DNA of 64,000 bases from Coix lacryma-jobi var. lacryma-jobi (lineage: Eukaryota > Streptophyta > Magnoliopsida > Poales > Poaceae): NCBI GenBank assembly GCA_009763385.1, contig CM019827.1:109829204-109893203 (forward strand), given 5' to 3'. The position numbers were made by a program, and so were the translations under genes. The notes beneath the pieces are model-generated. The model made no database searches and was not told where the DNA came from. It worked only from the letters and a program-made list of their open reading frames with translations. Below are positions 46,801 through 55,537 of the stretch, piece after piece. The stretch's first letter is position 1, and every line of letters starts with the position of its first letter.

Positions 46801-48386
46801 ACCGTCAAACAAATTCACTCAAGGATAGGAGATAAGAGAAAATAGTTTCCTTGACGATTTTGGCAGTCAGGATAATTTATTTGAAGGCTAACCGCCATGA
46901 AAATTAGAACCATACTTAACTTGTCAAAGAGCCAAGAAATTATTGCAACCGCCCAGTCGACGACCTTCAAGGAAACAGAGCCATAGCAAAAAAAAAAAAC
47001 ATAAATCAACAAAACTTGACCTTTCTAGGATTTGAACCGTGGACCTCTTACTACACAACATAGAGCTTACCACTCCACCTCAAAAGCAACTTGTGAGTAA
47101 GTGAATCACCGTTTTCTTTTGTATCCACTTTGTTGAATCTTGTAATGAATATTTGAGATACAAAATGATGTCAAATGTAAAAAGTTTGAACTAAAAAGTT
47201 ATAGATCACATCGAATACTATAACTTTGGTTTAAGTTATATGTCCATCTGAGATCATTTGCAAAATTTTAAAAAATTGAAATTCAAAGTTATATGAATTT
47301 CCTTGGCTGTTTCAAATTACACCCAAGGAAATACGAATTATCTTGGCGGTTTCAAGTGGCACTCAAAAAAATACAAATTACCTTGACGGTTTCGAGGAGC
47401 ACTCAAGAAAATACAAATTACCTTGGCGGTTTCATGTAACACCCAAGGAAATGAGCATTTACCTTGACGGTTTGATTCAACACTCAAGAATATCTATCTC
47501 CTTGGAGGTCTATGTCTGGCGGTTTTGTTTCGGCCCTTAAGGAAATGTTGAGCACTCAAGGTAAATTAGGATTGTGGCAGTGGGTGTTACATGAGGTGTT
47601 CGGGTACTAACAAAAAACAAATTACAGAGCGTAAATCGCGAGACAAATTTTTTAAACATAATTAATCCGTGATTAGCATGTGTTACTGTAGCAGTTTAGT
47701 GTCAAATCATTGACTAATTAGACTTAAAAGATTCGTCTCGCAAATGACATGCAAACTATGTAAATTAGTTATTTTTTAAAACTATATTTAGTACTTCATG
47801 CATGTATCCAAAGATTCGATGTGATAGATGTAAAGTTGTTGATTTTGAAACTAAACATGACCAGATAAAACTACCCTAGCTGCAACGATGTGATGAATGC
47901 GCGGACAGCATCACATTTTAACCGTTTTGCCCGATTTCCTTTGGTGATCTCGTTGTACTTACATTTTCATCAACACAATACTAATAAGGCTTTTATGTGC
48001 ATGGTGGCCAGAAAACGGTGATCACCACCAAGAGCGTGGAGTTCATGCCGTTCTTCCTGTCCTTCTTCCTCTTCCTCAACGGAGGCGTCTGGGCAGCGTA
48101 CGCGGTGCTTGACCGAGACATCTTCCTCGGGGTAATTTAAGTCTCTCTTCACGCGTAACTTGCGGACTCATCACTAATTAACCGTACATTTCCGACACTG
48201 ATCGTTTTCGTTTCTGTATGTGGGAACATCTATCTGCAGATCCCCAATGGGATAGGCTTCGTCCTTGGCACCATCCAGCTGATCGTCTACGCGATCTACA
48301 TGAACAGCAAGGCCTCCCAAAGCAGCAAAGAAACAGCGTCGCCTCTTCTGGCCTCCGACCAGGGAGAAGCATCTAGCCATGTCTGA
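36649..48386 (+). CDS. SWEET16: SWEET sugar transporter, clade IV type
   Basis: Six exons join in frame to 238 aa: 36649-36682, 36796-36832, 36994-37207, 38660-38824, 48012-48131 and 48240-48386, all with GT/AG borders. The product has two MtN3/saliva repeats (about 7-93 and 98-211) giving seven membrane segments, and a short hydrophilic tail. The proline tetrad (P23, P43, P146, P163) and the pocket residues W54/N71 and W177/N193 are present, as in active SWEETs. Sequence such as KTFWRIVRSGSTEEFEPAP and TVNGFGAVMEAIYVV matches the grass SWEET16 group. Family knowledge places clade IV SWEETs in the tonoplast, moving fructose, glucose or sucrose down their gradient. Length is normal. Intron 4 (38825-48011, 9,187 bp) is hugely expanded by transposons. 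Residue NGFG, not an alternative start, fixes the frame; the ATG at 36649 opens the canonical N-terminus MDSTLFIIGVIGN. Confidence 0.95.
37802..37842. repeat. (AT)n microsatellite in SWEET16 intron 3
   Basis: About 20 uninterrupted AT units. Length is likely to vary between individuals. A 20-base direct repeat GATCTGAGTGAGGCTCTGAT lies farther on (about 38042-38085). Confidence 0.95.
39353..39675. repeat. 168-bp tandem duplication in SWEET16 intron 4
   Basis: GTCCCTTTCATGATTATTTA starts both copies (39353 and 39521). Both contain CATGTGCCCCACGAAATTAG and end near GATATTGTACAATAAAATA. Copies are nearly identical, so the duplication is recent. Confidence 0.85.
39678..39768. mobile_element. Short Stowaway-like MITE in SWEET16 intron 4
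   Basis: 91 bp with ends CTCTCTCCATCCCAAAAT and ATTTTGGGACGGAGGGAG, flanked by TA on both sides. It lies at the end of the second 168-bp copy. Confidence 0.85.
40020..40560. repeat. GC-rich low-complexity block in SWEET16 intron 4
   Basis: Repeated GCGCGGGCGAGCTCCGCCG words fill 40290-40500. A perfect 14-base palindrome AGCGGACGTCCGCT is at 40163-40176. Reading frames are Arg/Ala/Gly-rich by composition; no protein family is seen. A 20-base direct duplication (GAGAAGGAAGGGATCCTGAG) follows at about 40712-40753. Confidence 0.5.
40863..41170. mobile_element. MITE-like sequence in SWEET16 intron 4
   Basis: Repeats of TGCTACARTAAATATRTRTTAA and TTAATAAATTCGTCTC type words, also found near 13990-14230 and 47650-47760. 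Borders unclear. Confidence 0.4.
41179..41437. mobile_element. Stowaway-like MITE in SWEET16 intron 4
   Basis: 259 bp, left CCCCTCCATATCTCTTTTAG, right TTGTGATACGGAGGGAG, TA at both sides (41177-41178 and 41438-41439). Inner inverted words GAGTTCGTTTTGG and CCAAAACGAACTC pair. Confidence 0.8.
41498..41756. mobile_element. TTTAGATGCC…GATCTAAACAAGGCC MITE in SWEET16 intron 4
   Basis: Right end TTTGATCTAAACAAGGCC mirrors GCCTTGTTTAGAT of the copy at 11655. The body carries CATGCATGGAGCATTAAATA. Confidence 0.65.
41910..42130. mobile_element. GGTGTGTTTAGATGG MITE, right end decayed
   Basis: Body words TTTGACAAACTTTGTTCAAA and TTAATGCTCCATGCATACGT match the same MITE family, in the orientation of 11655. 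Confidence 0.55.
42332..42545. mobile_element. GCGTTTAGTTCCC MITE fragment
   Basis: Left end GCGTTTAGTTCCCAAATTTT, body CATGTCAAGACGAATCTTTT duplicated in tandem (42465-42500), same family as above. Confidence 0.5.
42546..43066. other. Intron sequence without recognised feature
   Basis: AT-rich part of SWEET16 intron 4. No frame and no known ends. Confidence 0.4.
43068..43310. mobile_element. Stowaway-like MITE, right tip lost
   Basis: Left CTCCCTCTATCCCTGAATAA after TA; right inner repeat TTTATTCAGGGACACGGA is the inverse but the terminal GGAGGGAG is missing. Confidence 0.6.
43311..44340. other. Intron sequence without recognised feature
   Basis: AT-rich part of SWEET16 intron 4. It may be the non-coding end of the gene-fragment block that follows. 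Confidence 0.35.
44370..45060 (-). pseudogene. Unidentified gene fragments in SWEET16 intron 4
   Basis: Codon-like sequence broken by stops and shifts on the minus strand, for example RKKGHKNVVVLLDLLGM (kinase-like look) and RPSLNKAMDVFMECLSD. A protein-kinase origin is possible but not secure. With the next fragment it suggests a transposon that captured host gene pieces. Confidence 0.25.
45150..45960. repeat. GC-rich segment in SWEET16 intron 4
   Basis: Open in most frames because of composition (GGCGCGGG, GGCGCCGAGC words; CGGCCGGCGCCGAGC twice near 45812 and 45872). Only the 180 bases listed separately show protein homology. Confidence 0.5.
45492..45670 (+). pseudogene. Fragment resembling the N-terminus of a plant AMP1-like glutamate carboxypeptidase
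   Basis: The frame reads VLSFLAVAVALVASYHLLV, a membrane anchor, then FLSLGSNATA; after one extra G at about 45615 the neighbouring frame continues AAHLRALTLRPHVAGTED. The pattern SNA…HL..LT..PH.AGT after an N-terminal anchor is the start of the M28 peptidase-like AMP1/VP8 family (peptidyl glutamate carboxypeptidase of the ER). Only this start is present; the catalytic domain is absent. The recognition is from memory of the family pattern, so confidence is moderate. Confidence 0.45.
45970..46600. other. AT-rich intron sequence, nothing recognised
   Basis: CCGTTCAGTTTTACTATCC (46205) and the inverse-like end GTACCAAACAGCC (46490) could mark a further MITE of about 300 bases (start TAAGGCCATTTGATACCG, end AGGTGTACCAAACAGCCTAA). 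Confidence 0.4.
46623..46858. repeat. 118-bp tandem duplication in the CACTA array
   Basis: The unit starting TGCCTTAAGTGCCAAAAACC at 46623 recurs at 46741 with only one or two differences. Confidence 0.9.
47029..47080 (-). ncRNA. tRNA-like segment (in CACTA element)
   Basis: On the minus strand AGGTGGAGTGG (47080-47070) fits the A box except for its first base, and GTTCAAATC (47037-47029) is a perfect B box. Between them TAAGCTCTATGTTGTGTAGT resembles D-stem to anticodon-arm sequence of a tRNA. Confidence 0.5.
47595..47862. mobile_element. MITE in SWEET16 intron 4, 150 bases before exon 5
   Basis: Left GGTGTTCGGGTACTAAC, right TTTGAAACTAAACATGACC; body has TTAGACTTAAAAGATTCGTC and TTTAGTACTTCATGCATGTA, typical of the same grass MITE class. 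Confidence 0.55.
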
Positions 48387-48729
48387 TGATGATCATCAGC
48401 GTATGCGCGCGCTGGAGAATTGTATGTATAGCAGTCTGCTGTCAAAAACAGTCCAACTTCCCAATTAGCCTACGGTTTTTTTAGATAAAGGAATTTTATT
48501 CCGACCTCTGCAAGAGTTTTGCACTCAACCATTCATTATTACAGTGTTTCAACCACTAGCTGATAAAAAGAAGCTTTTAAAAGCATCAAAAGTGAAGGAG
48601 AGACTGTATTTATAAATTAAACTCCTATTAGAAAGCAACCATTCATCTTGGCGAAAATCTCCATTGCTATGGTCTACATTACTCGACATGCTCTTTTAAA
48701 TTTGGTTGCTTTCATAGCATCAGACTTCA
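48387..48729. other. SWEET16 3' UTR and downstream
   Basis: Follows the TGA at 48384. No clear polyadenylation signal. From about 48477 TTTTTTTAGATAAAGGAATTT starts a different, repeat-like sequence. Confidence 0.4.
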
Positions 48730-49320
48730 CCTAGGGTTTGCCATCCGATGTACCAGAGCAGCGTCCGATGCTCCCGTAGGGAGCGCCCGATGTCCCTATC
48801 TCAGCACCTCTCACTTTCTAACTTTCGCTCTTCCTTCCATGTGCCAACACTAAAGTGTTTTTTCCACTTGTGCACGTGTGTTAGCATTTTCTAAAGTATT
48901 TTCCAAGGGTTTTGTTAGTCACTCACTAGGTCTAATGCAACAACAAGTTAGTGATCACCTAGTGACACTTGAACACCGCATAAGCCGTGAATTATCTCAT
49001 CTTAATAGTACAACTATCTATCTTAAATGTGATGACACTCTCTAAGTGTCTTGATCACCAAAAGAGTCCTATGGTATATACGTTTGCCTTCGGACCTCTT
49101 TACTTCTCCTCTTCTCTTCATTTCATGTTTCACCAAGTGTAGAGCATACGATCACTTGATTGTGTGTGGTCATCACCAATTCCATCGTGGTTGCCACCTT
49201 GCTAGCTCCACCACTTGGCTTGGTCTTAATCCTTTGTCATTAGCTACACACATACTTAGCCATAGGATTAGACCAAATAGGTTTCATCAATTAACCAAAA
49301 CCAAACAGGGCTTTCAACGG
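48730..49320 (-). mobile_element. LTR-like fragment, minus orientation
   Basis: Read on the minus strand it contains CCTTGGAAAATAC, AAAATGCTAACAC, GTGCACAAG and GTGTTGGCACAT in order, the same landmarks as in the plus-strand sequence at 50975-51065. So the two are diverged copies of one LTR-type repeat facing each other. Confidence 0.5.
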
Positions 49321-49404
49321 ATCCGGCCCTGACGAGGGCGGATCTGGCCCCGGCGCGGCGCTATCCCCCCCCTCCCTTGCTCCGGCTCCGGCCCTGGTGC
49401 AGGC

Positions 49405-50355
49405 CACTAGCACAGAATATAATGATACTACACAAGCGGTTCTAGACCGATTTGTACAGGCGTTTTTCTCAACCACCCGCGCTGGGGGCCAATAGAAATA
49501 GGACCACAACACAGGCGGTTGCTTATGAACCGCCTGTGATTTCACAGGCGGTTGGCTTAGCGAACCGCCTGTGAAAATGAACATTTCCACAGGCGGTTGA
49601 CATAGCGAACCGCCTCTGTAAAAAAATTTCCAAAAATCTCCGTAAATAAATAGGAAAAAATATTTTAATTAGGGGAAGAGCCCATAAGCCCAACGCCCAC
49701 CTGTGTCCGTCGACAGACGCGGTATTTTTCGCACAAAATTCGTGGCCAACGCAGCCGGCGGGATTCGATCTTGCGACCTCGGCCTCGCGCGTAGCCTCCT
49801 CTACCACTGCACCACACACTCACGGGTATTCATATAGCCTTTCGGTTCCCCACATATTATACAAACCCAAGTGTAATTTGCTTGTTTGAGATCCTAAATG
49901 ATTATAACTTTTTGAGACGAACAACTTTTGTATTGGTCATTTCTCCATCCGAGGTCATTTACAAAATTTGAATTTTAAATTTGAGACCATTCAAACATAT
50001 TTTTCATTGACAAGATGACTTCAAATTAAAAAGTTATAATTTACAAAGTTTCATAACTTTTCAAGACGAACAACTTTTATTTTGGGTGTTTTCTCATTTG
50101 AGATAGTTTGAAAAAATCAAATTTTAAAAAACACATGTATTTCTACAGACGGCTGTCTTAACAAACCGCCTGTAGAAATGGATTTCTACAGGCGGTTTGT
50201 TAAGTGAACCGCATGTAGAACAAACCGCATGTAGAAATCCATTTCTACGAGTGGTTCTAGACTTGAGGCCCACCGTTTTATTTCTACAGACGCGTGGTAA
50301 CTAAATCCGTCAGTAAAAAAATGAGGCGCTAGGAAAAATCATCTTTCTACTAGTG
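49405..50355. mobile_element. Non-autonomous CACTA element (CACAGGCGGTT array)
   Basis: Left end CACTAGCACAGAAT, right end (inverted) CACTAGTAGAAAGATG, with AGGC directly on both sides (49401-49404 and 50356-50359). Arrays of ACAGGCGGTTNNNNTANCGAACCGCCTGT type fill both ends (49500-49620, 50145-50260). The centre holds a tRNA-like segment on the minus strand and an AT-rich module with ATAACTTTTTGAGACGAAC. No coding capacity. Confidence 0.85.
49760..49815 (-). ncRNA. tRNA-like segment (in CACTA element)
   Basis: On the minus strand TGGTGCAGTGG fits the A box fully, and GATCGAATC fits the B box. The sequence GTAGAGGAGGCT between them is identical to that of the copy at 35700, although the two CACTA elements have unrelated arrays. 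Confidence 0.55.
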
Positions 50356-50359
50356 AGGC

Positions 50360-50620
50360 GGATCTGGCACTGACGTGGCGGCGCTCTGCGCTCCCTCTCC
50401 CCCGTGCAGTGCAAGCGGAGGCCTCTCCCTCTCCCTGCTGCAGCTTCGGGCTCGACGCAGGTGGATCCAGCCCCGGCGTTGGCGGATCTGGCCTCGGCGT
50501 TGGCAGATCTGGCCTCGGCACGGCTAGACCGACGGCGGCGCGAGCGAGGCGAGCAAGGCCCAGATCTAGGCCTAGGCCTGGGCTTTGGACTTTTCTTTTC
50601 TTTTTGTTTTTTTTGAGCGA
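50360..50620. other. GC-rich sequence around CGGATCTGGC repeats
   Basis: CGGATCTGGC or GGCGGATCTGGCC occurs at 49337, 50358, 50481 and, as CAGATCTGGCC, 50501. The CACTA element is inserted in this sequence. Probably internal sequence of an older element whose right end is at 50750. Confidence 0.45.
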
Positions 50621-50624
50621 TTAA

Positions 50625-50750
50625 CCATGGCGAGCATCGAACCGCCACGGTAAAGGTCTTATTAACCATGAACTTTGATCTGTGGCAGTTGGCTTGCTCG
50701 CCACGGTAAAGTAGTTTTGCCCGCCACAGTAAATAATTCCTGTAGTAGTG
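50625..50750. mobile_element. Right end of a further CACTA element
   Basis: CGCCACGGTAAA units in both directions lead to a terminus TTCCTGTAGTAGTG; inverted this is CACTACTACAGGAA. Its left end is not found, so the element is truncated or hidden by the nested insertion. Confidence 0.6.
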
Positions 50751-50935
50751 GGAGAAGATGGAATGGAAAACACAAGGAAAAGGTATAACCTATTTAATTT
50801 CATTTCACTGGTCAAAGTTGTGTAGAGAAGTTTATGATCGGGTTTAGGATAGATAGTCGTACTGTTAAAAGGGGCAAACTTGTTTGAATAACAGTCATCT
50901 AGTTCCACTTGATTGATCTAACATTGTGACATGCT

Positions 50936-52172
50936 ATAGGATCAAGTGGCGACGAGGGAGCAAGTACTAATCCTTGGAAAAATGTTTGTAAAATGCTAAA
51001 ACACTTGCACAAGGTGGTGTACACTTGGTGATGTTGGCACATTTGCAAAAGAGAAGAAGTTAGAGTTGAAAAGGAGGCAAAATAGGCATCTGGACCCTTA
51101 GGTCACTACTGGTCCGGACCATGGCTCTGGTTCTGGAAGCAAACCCTAGGGAGGACATTACTGCGACACGACGTCCGTACCTTAGGAATACTGCATGGTA
51201 CAGACCAAGGTTCAGTGTCCGAACGCTGTCACTCGGTGGAACTGCTCAGACTAGGGGATCTGGACTCTATTGTGCATAGCGTTCGAACCATGGTGTGTAG
51301 GGATGCAGGTTTAAAATATTTTGGGTCATTGGGTCGACCCAAAAAATTGATCAAATAAACTAGAATAACGTTTCTGTAGTTTGATGAAAGTGGAAAAATG
51401 AACTAGAATGACATTTGACCGTAATTAGTTAGCTGACCCGAAAAGCACCATTGAGTACCGACTTGCATCCCTAATGGTGTGCCAGTCCTATTCATCTTGG
51501 TACGGTGGTGTAGGCAGTGCATTGGTTCGGACCCAGGATGTTAGTCCGAACGCGTTTGGCGATCTTGGGAGCTCTCTGTTCCCGTCTGAACCTTGGCGCA
51601 CGTTGGTCTGGATGGAACGATAGAGTCTGGTCCGGATGTTGGCATGGAGAGTCCGGGCACTCTCCGAGTGGGCAACAACTAGTGAGCCCATGGGGCTGTA
51701 AATAGAAGTGTTGGATGGCCTTGGACGGTGAAGGGAGCACCCTTAAGCCTTGGTGTCTTGTGTTTGTGTGATTGGGAACCTTCTATCTCACTTTTTCTTG
51801 CTAGTGTGCAAATCAATTGCTAGTGTGTTGCATTGAGAGATTGCAAGGTGTGGCAGTAGGTGATCATTTTGCAAGCCAATGGTGCTTGTTACTCTTGGAG
51901 GTTACCACCTCATAGATGGTTTGGTGACTATGTCTCCATCATGAAGCCTGTAAAAAGATTGTGTGTGGCTCCAGAGAAGGCTTGTGAGGGGTATTATGTT
52001 CGTCCCGCAGGGATCACAAAGAGCAACATTAGATGAGCGAGGTGCAAAGAGCACTATGTTGTTCGAACAGATCAAAAGCTAGTGTTGTTGGTGAAAACTC
52101 CATGGGAGATTGTGACTTGCATGTCACCACTAGCAAGAGGATCAGCGACAACCTTGGGCTTGTGAAGGGTCG
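50936..52172 (+). mobile_element. LTR-like retrotransposon sequence
   Basis: No coding sequence. It has a GGTCCGGACCATGG-rich part (51080-51660), then an R/U5-like stretch with CTTGGTGTCTTGTGTTTGTG, GTTACTCTTGGAGG and CGTCCCGCAGGGATCACAAAG, typical of grass LTRs. Family not determined. Confidence 0.45.
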
Positions 52173-52424
52173 AGATGTCCGACTAGAGGGGGGTGAATAG
52201 TCCTTTCTAAAATTAATCGCACCGGCTAAACAAAACAAATGCGGAATTAAAACTATCGGTCTAGCCAAGAGTACACCCCTCAATCTAAGTTCTCAAACAC
52301 CTTACAAAGATCTTAATTAGGAAACAAAGGTGTCGGGCTAGTTAGAGCTCACTATAGGGTCAAGATGGCGGACTAGAGGGGGGGGTGAATAGTCCTTTCT
52401 AAAATTAATCGCACCGGCTAACCG
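52173..52424. repeat. Direct duplication next to the Tat element
   Basis: GACTAGAGGGGGGTGAATAG followed by TCCTTTCTAAAATTAATCGC occurs at about 52180 and again at about 52371, 190 bases apart. The second copy runs up to the LTR border. Confidence 0.75.
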
Positions 52425-52428
52425 AAAT

Positions 52429-54069
52429 TGTTGGCGCAAAAATCTGGTCGGTAGCGCCAACACGCTTCGCACACGGTCCTCAGAGGGCATACGAAGCAAA
52501 GTCCTAACCTCCTGAACCTTCAAAAAGCGGCGGTGCCGAATCTTGGTGAGATCACTTGGACGCGCCAGTCAATTTGACCTGTAATTGACAAGGAAGAGAA
52601 AAAATTGTCAAATTGTGGAACCTGCCGGTTTAGTGCCAGACAGTTCCAAATTATACGGCTCTGATATAGCCCTTGTTTATAGGACATTGACTACAAAGTC
52701 AACACCCAAAAGATTGCATGAAAAACATTGATAAAGATATGAGGCAAAACGACCATGATATATGTAAAGAGGCACTTAGAGCGAGTACACAGCCGATAAA
52801 CTTAAGCACATGAAAAGAATAAAGATCTATGTATACGTTTAGACGACGTGGAATCAATGAATCGACTAATTGCACAGGCAGTTCTATCTGTTAACAGTGG
52901 AGTGTTTTTATGCAGCCATAATAACAAATAGATCGACAAAATAGCTTAAACACCAACAGTGGGGTGTCTCCATGCAGCCATAATGATGACTAAGCTAGAT
53001 CACGTCCGATGCAACGAGCAAATCCATCGATTCCAAACTGCTTAAAAGTACACATTATGAAGACAGAGTAACTGAATCGGCTATTTTAGCCGATACAGTG
53101 TCCATGAAGCACGAACAAGATCTATCCGTTAAACCACGATTTGACTTAAGGTCAAACAGATCTAATCTATCATATATATCAGTGGGGTTCGGAAATACAG
53201 CCGTAATAAACATGCTAGATCAAATCTATCTGTTCTTAGATCAAACCACGATTTTATCGGATATCTCGAACGCACAACATGTAACAATCAAGATTGACAA
53301 AATAGTCGATGAGAGGCTTAGATCGGCTATTTTCTTTGGTGTAAGCGTGTAAAGCCTTTGAATAGCCGAAACTAAACAACTTTTAAGCTTAGGCTACTTT
53401 CTCAATCTTGATTGGGCAAGATGTTGTTTAAATATAAAGAAAAATATTAAAACATAAACAACATCGGTAACTTAATGAATCTATTGACTTGCCAAAGCCA
53501 ATAGAGCCAATAAATAGTCAAGATCGACTAAAGTAAGAGATTGATCAGAGTCAAGACAGTCTTACAAAAGGCAAACTTAGACCGATAACTAGCCATGTCA
53601 TAGCTTAACAAGAGTTTGGTCGATGCCAAATACAACCTTATTGAAAAATAACACGAGCCATTGGTGAAACTTACAAGCAAACCGGAGGTCGGTCGAAGTC
53701 GATGCAGCCCTGCCTGTTTGAAGGTTCCACCGAGTTCTACGTTACTCCTATTCCTAGGGTTTTGGCCGGTGGCCGATGTGTTGATTGATTGGATTGGATT
53801 CCCTTACAAAATCGGGTTCTTAGCTATTTATAACCCGGTTGGCTTTTGTCCTAACACGTCTAGGTTACAAAAGACGACCCGGACTCAAACTCTTTGGCCG
53901 AACCCAACATACCTTCAAAGCTTGTCACGTCTGGTTCTCATGAGTCTTGGTTGTGTCCGGTCAAAAACAGGTCTCTTTTTATTTTTCTAGCCGATTCTTT
54001 TATGAATAAATCAGTTGTTTGTGTCCTCAAACAACAATCCTTTTTTATCCCAAATCTGGTGTAAACACA
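52429..54069 (-). mobile_element. 3' LTR of the Tat element
   Basis: 1,641 bp, read on the minus strand from TGTGTTTACACC to CGCCAACA. The plus strand starts TGTTGGCGC at 52429 and ends GTAAACACA at 54069. It lies directly after the polypurine tract. Words such as ATCGGCTA recur in it and in the region 55395-55508. Confidence 0.75.
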
Positions 54070-54289
54070 TGCCCCCCAATTTTGGGATGAAATTTATTTT
54101 ATTCCAAAAATTTGAGTCCTTTTCTTCCTTCCCCTCCGGTATTTCAAATGGCTCGAAGATTTTTTTCCGAATAGTATCTTGATGATCAATGTGAACTGGC
54201 TGCTCTTTCCTTGAAAATTGTGTTGTGATTTAACATCCCACTCGAGCACTCTGCGCACACTGTATGAAATGACATCTTTTCCCCTATCT

Positions 54290-54303
54290 CTTAATATAAA
54301 TTT
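54290..54303 (+). promoter_or_regulatory. TATA-like site of the antisense ORF
   Basis: TTAATATAAATTT, followed by a CT-rich leader before the start codon at 54414. Confidence 0.35.
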
Positions 54304-54413
54304 CTCCTTCGTTCTCTTCTTCCGTCACACTCAGAGCATTTCTCTGCCTCTTCTCCTCCTCCATCCAAAAGAAAACCCTCTTTCTCATCAAAAGCTCCCT
54401 TCTTCCTCCTTTG

Positions 54414-55259
54414 ATGGAAGACAACAACCGCAATAAGCATCCAGTGGAGGAGGAAGTGAACTCCTATCGTCGCCCTCAGCGTCGTGCTAGGCATGCCTCT
54501 TTTCTATATTAGCTGATTTCTGACATTCTATCATCAGCTCTTCAGATTCTGATTCGATCTTCTTTATCATCTTTATTCAGGGTTGACGCGGGTCCTTCCG
54601 ACGCCGCTGCTGCTCTGGGGCCTCCCCCTGGGATGGAATCGGTTTCCAAAAACCCTTCCTCTGACAGCTCGGAGTCGACAGCCGCTTGCCATTACCGTCA
54701 AATGATGGAAATGCGGAATCTCCATTCCGAGGCCACAATTAGGAATTGCCTGCTGGAGGACCACATTGCCCAGCTCCAGAAGGCGCTGGAAGATGCGGAG
54801 GCGAGAGCTTCTCGGGCAACTCAGCAGTGCGCTAAGTCTGATGCACGCGTCGCCGATAACTTCCTTTTCCCTGAAGAAATTTTGCTCAATTGAATTTCTT
54901 CTACTCAATCTTCGACATGTTCTGTTTACTTTGCAGACCTGACCGTGCACCTAGAAGTCCTCCAGGAGGCAGGAAATGAAGCGGCTGACTCCGTGAACAC
55001 CATCGGTGATAGCGTTGCTGAGAGGGTGACCAACATCCCCGCAAGGGTGCACGAGGTTGCTCTCCATGGTGTTCGTCATGGTGCCGCCATGGCTCTCGGA
55101 GCTGCCCAGGCCTACACCGGCCAAGACTTGGCTGGTCTCAAAATCACCCCGGGAATAAGTCACGCCATGAAAGTAAACTTTGATGGCGTCGACGGAGCAG
55201 CTGGGGAAATAGCAGAGTCCACCCCCTCTGTATTCATAGTGGACAAAGTCTTCGAGTAG
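54414..55259 (+). CDS. Additional ORF of the Tat element, antisense to gag-pol
   Basis: A plus-strand gene lies between the end of pol and the 3' LTR. Exon 1 starts at 54414 (MEDNNRNKHPVEEEV), exon 2 follows an acceptor at 54578-54580 (VDAGPSDAAAAL … HIAQLQKALEDAEAR, a short coiled coil) and exon 3 starts at 54937 (HLEVLQEAGNEAADS) and ends at TAG 55257-55259. Donor sites are weak, so the joins are uncertain. A TATA-like TTAATATAAATTT at 54291 lies about 120 bases upstream. Antisense extra ORFs in this place are known in Tat elements such as Grande; their function is not known. I see no domain that gives one here. Confidence 0.65.
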
Positions 55260-55537
55260 TTTATTAGGATCAAACCATTGTATGAGAAATCTACTTATGA
55301 ATATAATGAAGTCTATGTTCTTCTATGATCTCTCTGCGATAAGACCCATCGAGGTATTTTAAATTCAGAAACCCTTAAATTCATATTTTTTGTGCTGAAG
55401 GCGATGCCTCACTTGCATCGGCTATTCTCTTTACTGCTAGAGGCGATACTATATATATCAGCTATCCTCCTTTTTAGTCTAAAGGTGATATAATCATATC
55501 GGCTACTGGCCAGACTGATTAATCATAGTAAATCCAC

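Larger units (their letters stand above)
46604..47582. mobile_element. Non-autonomous CACTA element (ACCGCCAAGGAAA array), in SWEET16 intron 4
   Basis: Left end CACTACCAGAATCCTGAATT, right end (inverted) CACTGCCACAATCCTAATTT; 15 of the first 20 positions or more agree. Flanks AGT and GGT match at two of three bases. Subterminal arrays use ACCGCCAAGGAAA/TTTCCTTGGCGGTT words. A tRNA-like segment and an AT-rich module with AAAGTTATAGATCACATC fill the centre. No coding capacity. Confidence 0.8.
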
